A DNA stretch of 12,100 nt. Origin: Chloroflexota bacterium (lineage in GTDB: Bacteria > Chloroflexota > Anaerolineae > Promineifilales > Promineifilaceae). The stretch covers positions 1 through 12,100 of the forward strand of contig JAUVOB010000008.1 in assembly GCA_030599405.1 (NCBI GenBank), in the 5' to 3' direction. The translations under genes were made by a program, and so were the position numbers. The notes beneath the pieces were generated by a model. The model ran no database searches and had not been told where the DNA came from. It saw nothing but the letters and a program-made list of their open reading frames with translations. Of the stretch, positions 7,757 through 12,100 are shown in pieces (within the stretch, counting starts at the first letter, position 1; the number at the start of each line of letters is the position of its first letter).

Positions 7757-8230
7757 CTATTCTTCGTCTTCGATATCGCCTGGCATCTCACCTTCGGGCT
7801 GCTTTTCCCTATGAGCGAACTGCTCAGCGAGATTTCCCAGTTCGATGCTCATCCACCTCAGTCCCTGAGCGATGCTGGACTGGGTCTTTTGGCCTAAATC
7901 CGCCTCGTTGACCCGATTCTTTATCCCTGAGGCTTCGTCTTTTGCTCTTTGTGCAGCGGGGCTTTCTCGAACGTCCCGGAAAGCCTTGTCGACCTCCTGG
8001 GCAAAGGACTGAACACCTTCTTTCACTTCTCGTTCAAATCTCTGGCGCTCTTCACTGTTCCAGGCAGCGCTGATTGTTTCACCCAATTGCTTGCCCAAAT
8101 TGCTCAATTCGTTAACCAGATCCGGTTTTTCTTTGCTTTCCTTGTAGACGACCGGATCTTCTTCAACCGGGATATCATCGTCCATCTTAATCTTCAGAAT
8201 GTCATCGTCTGGTGAATATTCTTCGGTCAT
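7757..8230 (-). CDS. Charged helical protein of unknown function
   Basis: The 157-residue product is not assigned to a function. It has three visible parts: an acidic N-terminus (residues 1-28, rich in Asp/Glu), a long charged region from about residue 30 to 130 with heptad-like spacing suggestive of amphipathic helix or coiled coil (for example ERQRFEREVKEGVQSFAQEV), and a short acidic tail ending GDIEDEE. It has no transmembrane segment, signal peptide or cysteine pair. The pattern is loosely like phasin- or stress-type helical proteins, which is only a resemblance. The ATG at 8230 follows AAGGAG with a 10-base spacer and is preferred over an upstream in-frame start at 8290 with no such site. 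It has its own terminator and lies downstream of the rplL terminator, so it is probably a separate transcript. Confidence 0.75.
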   Translation of the reverse strand: MTEEYSPDDDILKIKMDDDIPVEEDPVVYKESKEKPDLVNELSNLGKQLGETISAAWNSEERQRFEREVKEGVQSFAQEVDKAFRDVRESPAAQRAKDEASGIKNRVNEADLGQKTQSSIAQGLRWMSIELGNLAEQFAHREKQPEGEMPGDIEDEE

Positions 8231-8585
8231 ATCCAAATAACTCCTTATGAATACTGGTAACCTTAGTACGGCATAATCGATGATCTGCAAGTGTAAACAT
8301 CTAACAAGGTGCTATGACCTTGGGCTTGTCGATCTGTCCGCGATCTCTATTATCTTCTTATCGAGCCGTACCCACCGATACTATCGCAGCTATGTCGGCG
8401 AACTCAATTCTGGCAGTTGACAAACGAATCGAATTCTTCTCAAGATTCAATACGTCCCAGCAAGCAAACAGTTGCACCAGTTCACACATAAATACTATAA
8501 AATGTGATCGACTTATGCCGAATGACTTCGAATAGTCCTTTTCACCATAAAGTTTGTGGGAATCCAAGCTAGGCACACCAGCCAG
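8231..8585. other. Gap upstream of the charged protein gene
   Basis: About 355 bases between the hypothetical gene and the rplL terminator. It holds the ribosome binding site of the hypothetical gene (8241-8246) and a perfect 6-bp inverted repeat with a 6-base spacer (8305-8322). On the minus strand a TTTACA-like -35 is visible near 8290 with a poor -10. Open frames on both strands lack ribosome binding sites and look random. Confidence 0.4.
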
Positions 8586-8620
8586 GATCAAACAAGGGCC
8601 AGCGATATTATCGCTGACCC
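8586..8620 (-). terminator. Intrinsic terminator closing the ribosomal protein cluster
   Basis: An 11-bp stem (8596-8606 with 8610-8620, one G-T pair, 3-base loop) is followed on the minus strand by TTGTTTGATC. It begins 24 bases after the rplL stop and indicates that transcription ends before any rpoBC genes. Confidence 0.85.
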
Positions 8621-8644
8621 GTCAAGCGTACAAACAAGATACTG

Positions 8645-9031
8645 TTATTTTATTTCGACAACCGCCCCAGCTGCTTCCAGCTTGGACTTGGCCTCTTCGG
8701 CTGCTTCCTTGCCGATTGCTTCCATAACGGTGCTAGGTGCACTGTCGACGACATCTTTAGCATCTTTGAGTCCTAGTGATGTCAAAGCGCGAACTTCTTT
8801 GATGACGTTGATTTTCTTCGGCCCGATTTCCTTGAGGATTACGTCGAATTCAGTTTGTTCTTTGGCTTCCTCGGCATCTGCGGCTCCGCCCATACCTGCG
8901 GGCATCATTCCTACAGCCATAGGAGCAGCGGCGCTAACACCCCACTTTTCTTCTAGTATCTTTGTCAACTCGGCAGCTTCCAACAGTGAAAGACTACTAA
9001 GATCGTCGACTAATTTTTCAAGATCTGCCAT
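8645..9031 (-). CDS. rplL: Ribosomal protein L7/L12
   Basis: This is the mobile stalk protein of the 50S subunit, bound as dimers to L10, which recruits and stimulates translational GTPases. The 128-residue length is normal. The N-terminal dimerisation helices (residues 1-31) precede a flexible hinge rich in Ala, Met and Gly (about 32-53). The C-terminal factor-binding domain starts at [11 protein letters not shown] (60-70) and contains [24 protein letters not shown] (73-96), which includes the factor-contact surface, ending in AGAVVEIK. The start at 9031 is set by GGAGG eight bases upstream; an in-frame TTG at 9046 overlaps that site. The 161-base spacing after rplJ is longer than usual and has no obvious terminator. 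Confidence 0.97.
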   Translation of the reverse strand: MADLEKLVDDLSSLSLLEAAELTKILEEKWGVSAAAPMAVGMMPAGMGGAADAEEAKEQTEFDVILKEIGPKKINVIKEVRALTSLGLKDAKDVVDSAPSTVMEAIGKEAAEEAKSKLEAAGAVVEIK

Positions 9032-9039
9032 TGTTATTT

Positions 9040-9044
9040 CCTCC
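9040..9044 (-). promoter_or_regulatory. Ribosome binding site that sets the rplL start
   Basis: GGAGG on the minus strand, eight bases before the ATG at 9031. It excludes the in-frame TTG at 9046, which lies upstream of it. Confidence 0.85.
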
Positions 9045-9192
9045 AATTAGCAATATAAATTCTGATACTCTCTCGGATTGTTATCATATTTGCAGGGAAG
9101 CTCGGTGTTCGATGCCCTAAACCTCTGAGAACGTTGTTCAAGGAGTCCCGATAAGCTTCACATTATCCGGTGCAATCAGGCAGCACTTTCTG

Positions 9193-9741
9193 CTAGGCAG
9201 AATTCTCTGCCAGTTCTCCTTCGCCGTCTTTTTTGGCATAGGCATCCAATACGTTTACTACTTGCCGGACACTTCCAGCTACCACTGTGGCTACATTACG
9301 AGCCGGCGCCTGAATCATTGCCAGAATCTGGGCCCTTAACTCGTCGAGTGATGGGAGCTTGGCCAACGCCAGAATCTCTTCGGCAGTCAGGATTTTGTCG
9401 TCCAAAATACCGAACTTGATAGAGATCATCTTCTCAGCCTTAAAAAAGTCGGTTAGAGCTTTCGCCGTACCAGGAACTTCATCCAGCGCAAATCCTGTCG
9501 CAAGCTGACCAACTAACTGGTCAGCAGGTGCAGGCATGCCCACCTCTTGCAGAGCTAGAAGCATGAGCGTGTTCTTGGTAACAACCAAGGATCCGTCGGA
9601 TTTGCGAACGGCGGCCCTAAGCTCCTGCATCCGCTTAACGCTCATACCAGTGTAATCGGTCATGAAAACGGCATTGCTTTTCTCTAGCAGCTCCACGTAC
9701 TGGGCTACAAGTTCTTCTTTTCGCGATTTAGTTAATGCCAA
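9193..9741 (-). CDS. rplJ: Ribosomal protein L10
   Basis: L10 forms the base of the L7/L12 stalk, binding 23S rRNA near L11 with its N-terminal domain and L12 dimers with its C-terminal helix. The 182-residue sequence has the expected N-terminus (MALTKSRKEELVAQY), the rRNA-contact region around FMTDYTGMSVKRMQELR, and VVTKNTL typical of the family. The C-terminal half with PSLDELRAQILAMIQAPAR leads into the L12-binding helix. The start is TTG, preceded by an unusually perfect ribosome binding site, and no ATG is available at the conserved N-terminus. Upstream is an L10 leader with an attenuator, so the protein (as its complex with L12) probably represses its own transcription. Confidence 0.97.
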   Translation of the reverse strand: MALTKSRKEELVAQYVELLEKSNAVFMTDYTGMSVKRMQELRAAVRKSDGSLVVTKNTLMLLALQEVGMPAPADQLVGQLATGFALDEVPGTAKALTDFFKAEKMISIKFGILDDKILTAEEILALAKLPSLDELRAQILAMIQAPARNVATVVAGSVRQVVNVLDAYAKKDGEGELAENSA

Positions 9742-9747
9742 TGTCTG

Positions 9748-9757
9748 TCACCTCCTT
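9748..9757 (-). promoter_or_regulatory. Full-length ribosome binding site of rplJ
   Basis: The minus strand reads AAGGAGGTGA, a ten-base match to the anti-Shine-Dalgarno sequence, six bases before the TTG start codon at 9741. The strong site probably offsets the weak start codon. Confidence 0.85.
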
Positions 9758-9811
9758 ATAAGCAACGGGATTGTCTTATCTTTAATGATATCTAGATGAC
9801 GCCAATAAGCT

Positions 9812-9849
9812 TGAAAATAAAAAACCTCTCGCCGACCGGTGAGAGGTTT
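9812..9849 (-). terminator. Attenuator terminator in the rplJ leader
   Basis: The minus strand forms a long hairpin (9822-9834 with 9837-9849, about 12 bp with one G-T pair and a tight loop), followed by a T-rich run TTTTATTTT. It lies 70 bases upstream of rplJ and inside the cluster, so it must be conditional or partial. Confidence 0.88.
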
Positions 9850-10009
9850 AGATTGCAAGTGAATGCCTGCTCGCCCTAAGTTCTTACGGAAATCGGACAC
9901 TGCGGCAGTTGCTAGTAACCTCACCTCGGTGGGCACCAATTAAGCCGAACCTGGGCAAATGACTCAACAAAAGTCCCCGACCAAGCACGGCGCCTACTAT
10001 CTTCGGTGA
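9838..10009 (-). promoter_or_regulatory. Ribosomal protein L10 leader
   Basis: This is a cis-regulatory RNA bound by L10 with L12, which in Firmicutes-type leaders promotes attenuation. On the minus strand the expected fold is visible: outer stem TCACC (10009-10005) with GGTGA (9925-9921), an asymmetric internal loop GAAGATAGTA opposite CACCGA, and inner stem GGCGCC (9994-9989) with GGTGCC (9937-9932). The CCGAAGAnAGUAGG and CCGAGG sequences are those I recall as conserved in L10 leaders. The outer-stem 3' strand and following bases (9925-9917, GGTGAGGTT) are also complementary, with a two-base bulge, to the 5' arm of the downstream terminator (9848-9838). This suggests a switch: L10 bound, terminator forms; L10 absent, the antiterminator pairing holds. 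The switch is inference. Confidence 0.88.
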
Positions 10010-10065
10010 ACGCCTATTCGATTTTTAATTCTAGCTGCTCCAAGTTGGAGGTAGCACCTGCAATT

Positions 10066-10767
10066 CTACGGGATCGCCTCGGCGGTGTCCAGCTTAATGC
10101 CAGGTCCCATGGTATTAGCTAATACGATCTTTCGGACATAGGTACCTTTGGTGGCGGGAGGGCGGGCGCGCTTAATTGCATCCAACAGGACTTCCAGGTT
10201 CTCTAAAAGCTGTTCTTCGCTGAAGCTGGCTTTGCCGATTGGAGCATGGACATTACTGGTCCGGTCTACCCTAAACTCAACGCGACCTGCTTTGGCTTCG
10301 TTAATAAGCCTGGGAAGATCGTCACCGGAAGCGACAGTTCCAGCCCGCGGGTTGGGCATCAAACCTCTTGGACCGAGCACTCGACCCAGCCGGCCGACTT
10401 TCCCCATCATCGATGGCACGGCGATGGCTACATCAAAATTGGTCCAACCACCCTGAATTTTCTTAATAAGCTCGTCGTCGGCTATGAAGTCGGCGCCGGC
10501 CTCTTCAGCCAGCAGAGCTTCTTCGCCTTCGGCAAAGACAAGAACACGAACCGTCTTTCCGAGTCCATGAGGCAGCACTATGACATCCCTTACTTGCTGA
10601 TCGGCATGTCGTGGATCGACGCCTAAGCGGAAGTGAACCTCCACCGTAGGATCGAAATTAGTATAGGCCGTCTCTTTTATCAGTCGAATCGCCTCTGTTT
10701 TCGAGTAAAGCTTGTCGCTATCGATTTTCGCTGCTGCTTCTCGGTATTTTCGACCTCTTGCAGTCAT
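10066..10767 (-). CDS. rplA: Ribosomal protein L1
   Basis: L1 binds the mobile L1 stalk of 23S rRNA, helps release deacylated tRNA from the E site, and in many bacteria represses its own operon by binding an mRNA mimic. The 233-residue length is standard for bacteria. Recognisable blocks are the basic N-terminus ([11 protein letters not shown]), [19 protein letters not shown] (about 43-61), [37 protein letters not shown] (about 127-147) and the RNA-contacting C-terminal half. AAGGAG lies five bases before the ATG. The 93-base gap after rplK contains a hairpin and an L1-site-like fold that ends directly at this ribosome binding site. Confidence 0.97.
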   Translation of the reverse strand: MTARGRKYREAAAKIDSDKLYSKTEAIRLIKETAYTNFDPTVEVHFRLGVDPRHADQQVRDVIVLPHGLGKTVRVLVFAEGEEALLAEEAGADFIADDELIKKIQGGWTNFDVAIAVPSMMGKVGRLGRVLGPRGLMPNPRAGTVASGDDLPRLINEAKAGRVEFRVDRTSNVHAPIGKASFSEEQLLENLEVLLDAIKRARPPATKGTYVRKIVLANTMGPGIKLDTAEAIP

Positions 10768-10778
10768 CTCATCTCCTT

Positions 10779-10815
10779 GTGGTGCTTACGGACCCGATTG
10801 CACGCATCCTCCCAC
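10779..10815 (-). promoter_or_regulatory. Candidate L1-binding mRNA site upstream of rplA
   Basis: On the minus strand GTGG (10815-10812) can pair with CCAC (10782-10779), enclosing GA, then a stem-loop opened by GGAT and closed by GTCC, then GTAAGCA. This order (stem, GA, GG-initiated hairpin, A-rich strand, stem) resembles the L1 site of 23S rRNA as I recall it. The closing stem is only four pairs, so the call is tentative. It abuts the rplA ribosome binding site (10773-10778). Confidence 0.4.
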
Positions 10816-10825
10816 TTTAAATTAC

Positions 10826-10846
10826 AACCGCCATGTACCGGCGGTT
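10826..10846 (-). other. Hairpin in the rplK-rplA spacer
   Basis: A perfect 7-bp stem, AACCGCC with GGCGGTT, and a 7-base loop, with no T-tract. It begins 14 bases after the rplK stop and is more likely an mRNA stability or folding element than a terminator. Confidence 0.6.
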
Positions 10847-10860
10847 AACCCATATACTAG

Positions 10861-11286
10861 TTACTCCTGTACGACGATACCCATACTCCGGGCTGTGCCG
10901 CTCACGATCTTCATCGCCGCTTCGATATCCAAGGCGTTCAGGTCCTTCATCTTTGTATCGGCGATCTCACGCAACTGACCTCTGGTCACACTTCCGACCT
11001 TGTCGCGATTGGGTACAGCGGATCCACTCTGAATTCCCGCCGCTTTTCTTAACAAGTCCGCGGTCGGAGGTGTCTTCAAGATGAATGCGAAACTGTGATC
11101 GTGGAAAATTGTTACTTCAGCCGGAATAATTTGCCCAACCTGGTTGGACGTCCGGGCATTGTAATCTTTACAAAATTGCATCAGATTAATACCGTGGGGA
11201 CCAAGGGCTGTGCCTACGGGAGGCGCGGGATTGGCCTTACCACCTTCAATCTGAATTTTAACAACCGCGATAACCTTTTTTGCCAT
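10861..11286 (-). CDS. rplK: Ribosomal protein L11
   Basis: L11 binds the GTPase-associated region of 23S rRNA next to L10 and is needed for factor-dependent GTP hydrolysis and stringent-response signalling by RelA-type enzymes. The 141-residue length is exact for the family. The N-terminal domain carries the proline-rich [28 protein letters not shown] segment (about 17-44). The C-terminal RNA-binding domain includes [23 protein letters not shown] (about 96-118). The ATG follows GGAG after six bases. It is separated from nusG by a 154-base spacer containing a short tandem repeat, and is the second gene of the visible cluster. Confidence 0.97.
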   Translation of the reverse strand: MAKKVIAVVKIQIEGGKANPAPPVGTALGPHGINLMQFCKDYNARTSNQVGQIIPAEVTIFHDHSFAFILKTPPTADLLRKAAGIQSGSAVPNRDKVGSVTRGQLREIADTKMKDLNALDIEAAMKIVSGTARSMGIVVQE

Positions 11287-11379
11287 ATTTAACTCCGGAG
11301 GCCTTATGCGCGGTAAATCTCATACGATACCGGCTAAGGTCCCATTTACGGGTAGATTGTCACTGCTTAAGGAAAAGTG

Positions 11380-11393
11380 CCAGGCTCTCCTGG
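11380..11393 (-). other. Small hairpin in the nusG-rplK spacer
   Basis: The minus strand reads CCAGG-AGAG-CCTGG, a 5-bp stem with a tetraloop, followed by CACTTTTCC. It could be a weak terminator or a spacer fold; too small for a firm call. Confidence 0.3.
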
Positions 11394-11396
11394 TGA

Positions 11397-11444
11397 GAGA
11401 CTCAATACTTGCGAGACTCATTACTTGAGTGGCTCAATACTTAT
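11397..11444. repeat. Three tandem copies of a 16-bp repeat at the nusG stop
   Basis: Units at 11397-11412, 11413-11428 and 11429-11444 share the core GACTCAATACTT, with three to five differences between copies. The third copy includes the nusG stop codon (11441-11443). No regulator is known to me for this core. Confidence 0.8.
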
Positions 11445-12100
11445 ACGTTCTCCACATGCAGGAAATCGAGCTCGACGGGTGTCTCTCTGCCAAAGAAGGA
11501 GACCAGAACCCGAACCTTCGCCCGTTCAATGTCAATCTCGTCAACAGTACCAATAAAATCGTTGAACGGGCCAGAACGTATACGTACTTTTTCGCCCGGC
11601 TGGAAGTTGAATTTGACCTTCGGCGCTTCCGCTTCCATTCGATTCATAATCTTGGACACTTCATCTGCGCGAAGGGGTGTTGGTTCGTTGCCCATGCCGA
11701 CGAAGCCGGTTACGCCTGGCGTGTTGCGGACAACATACCAGGAGTCCTCATCCATGATTAGCTGAACCAGGATGTAGCCCGGAAACACCCGGCGTTCGAC
11801 TGTCCGGCGCTTTCCGTCTTTTATCTCTATCTCTTCCTCAGTCGGAACCACGACGTCGAAAATCTTGGCCTGCATGCCCATCGATTCGATGCGCTGCTCA
11901 ATACTATGGCGCACTTTCTTCTCGTAACCAGAATAGCAGTGGACAACAAACCAGGCGCGTCCGTCATCCTCCACAATCGGTTCTACGGGTTCGAGGGTCC
12001 CCTCATCCTCCGAATCATCGGACTCGGGAGGCGAATCCTTCTCGACTTCTTCGACTTCTTCGGTCGTTTCAACTTCCTCGAGGTCCTCGGAGAGAAGTTC
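11441..12100 (-). CDS. nusG: Transcription elongation factor NusG, 5' end outside the window
   Basis: NusG binds RNA polymerase through its N-terminal domain, affecting pausing and processivity, and couples to Rho or ribosomal S10 through its C-terminal KOW domain. Visible residues number 219. The core starts at AWFVVHCYSGYEKKV and includes VPTEEEIEI and RRVFPGYILVQL; the KOW domain is FQPGEKVRIRSGPFNDFIGTVDEI, ending VELDFLHVENV. A GTG at 11974 could serve as a start and would give a 177-residue protein, but it has no ribosome binding site. The frame continues open to the window edge through at least 42 further residues, about 20 of them Asp or Glu and one Lys. An acidic N-terminal extension of this sort is known from actinobacterial NusG, so I take the longer form as real. 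rplK follows, the usual order. Confidence 0.94.
   Translation of the reverse strand, partial: ELLSEDLEEVETTEEVEEVEKDSPPESDDSEDEGTLEPVEPIVEDDGRAWFVVHCYSGYEKKVRHSIEQRIESMGMQAKIFDVVVPTEEEIEIKDGKRRTVERRVFPGYILVQLIMDEDSWYVVRNTPGVTGFVGMGNEPTPLRADEVSKIMNRMEAEAPKVKFNFQPGEKVRIRSGPFNDFIGTVDEIDIERAKVRVLVSFFGRETPVELDFLHVENV

Noticed and set aside
8472..8501. Plus-strand promoter-like pair TTGCAC and TATAAA with an 18-base spacer
   Set aside because: No plus-strand gene or RNA is recognisable downstream, and it would run against the ribosomal protein cluster.
8314..8591. Open frames on both strands in the gap between the hypothetical gene and the rplL terminator
   Set aside because: They overlap each other, lack ribosome binding sites and show no family-like sequence.
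9748..9939. 63-codon minus-strand open frame before rplJ
   Set aside because: It covers the attenuator hairpin and the 3' part of the L10 leader and has no ribosome binding site; the RNA structure explains the region better.
11397..11444. CRISPR-like array
   Set aside because: The three units are directly adjacent with no spacers; it is a simple tandem repeat.

Overview
The window looks like a chromosomal segment of a Chloroflexota-type bacterium, possibly a deep-branching or environmental lineage. The evidence is indirect: a small F420 gene set (npdG, cofE, a luciferase-like F420 oxidoreductase), an exported glycosidase-like lipoprotein with a Thr/Pro-rich linker of the kind common in that phylum, a NusG with an acidic N-terminal extension, and a ribosomal protein cluster that does not run into rpoBC. 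There are no mobile elements, CRISPR arrays, rRNAs or recognisable tRNAs. Most of the window is ordinary core and metabolic DNA. The most interesting signals are in the noncoding RNA leaders of the ribosomal protein genes.

Layout. Bases 1-1358 (+) hold the 3' part of a penicillin-binding protein 2 gene; its 5' end lies outside the window. It converges with a minus-strand block that reads, in transcription order, SsnA-family amidohydrolase (5895-4540), NADPH-F420 oxidoreductase npdG (4433-3768), F420 gamma-glutamyl ligase cofE (3771-2977, overlapping npdG by ATGA) and a clan-A glycosidase-like lipoprotein (2776-1457). Divergent from the amidohydrolase are thioredoxin (6097-6435, +), an intrinsic terminator and an LLM-class F420-dependent oxidoreductase (6520-7446, +). 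A noncoding gap follows, with a terminator belonging to the next minus-strand gene, a charged 157-residue protein of unknown function (8230-7757).

The rest is the ribosomal protein cluster on the minus strand, in transcription order nusG (enters from beyond base 12100), rplK, rplA, rplJ, rplL, closed by a strong terminator at 8586-8620. The 324-base rplA-rplJ gap contains a convincing L10 leader: a kink-turn-like L10 site followed by an intrinsic terminator, with a possible antiterminator pairing. Immediately upstream of the rplA ribosome binding site is a small fold resembling the L1-binding site of 23S rRNA. Together these would give separate feedback loops, L10(L12) on rplJL and perhaps L1 on rplA.

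The F420 genes form a plausible functional set: CofE adds glutamates to F420-0, NpdG exchanges electrons between NADP(H) and F420, and the LLM enzyme is a likely F420H2 user. The substrates of the LLM enzyme and the amidohydrolase cannot be read from the sequence.
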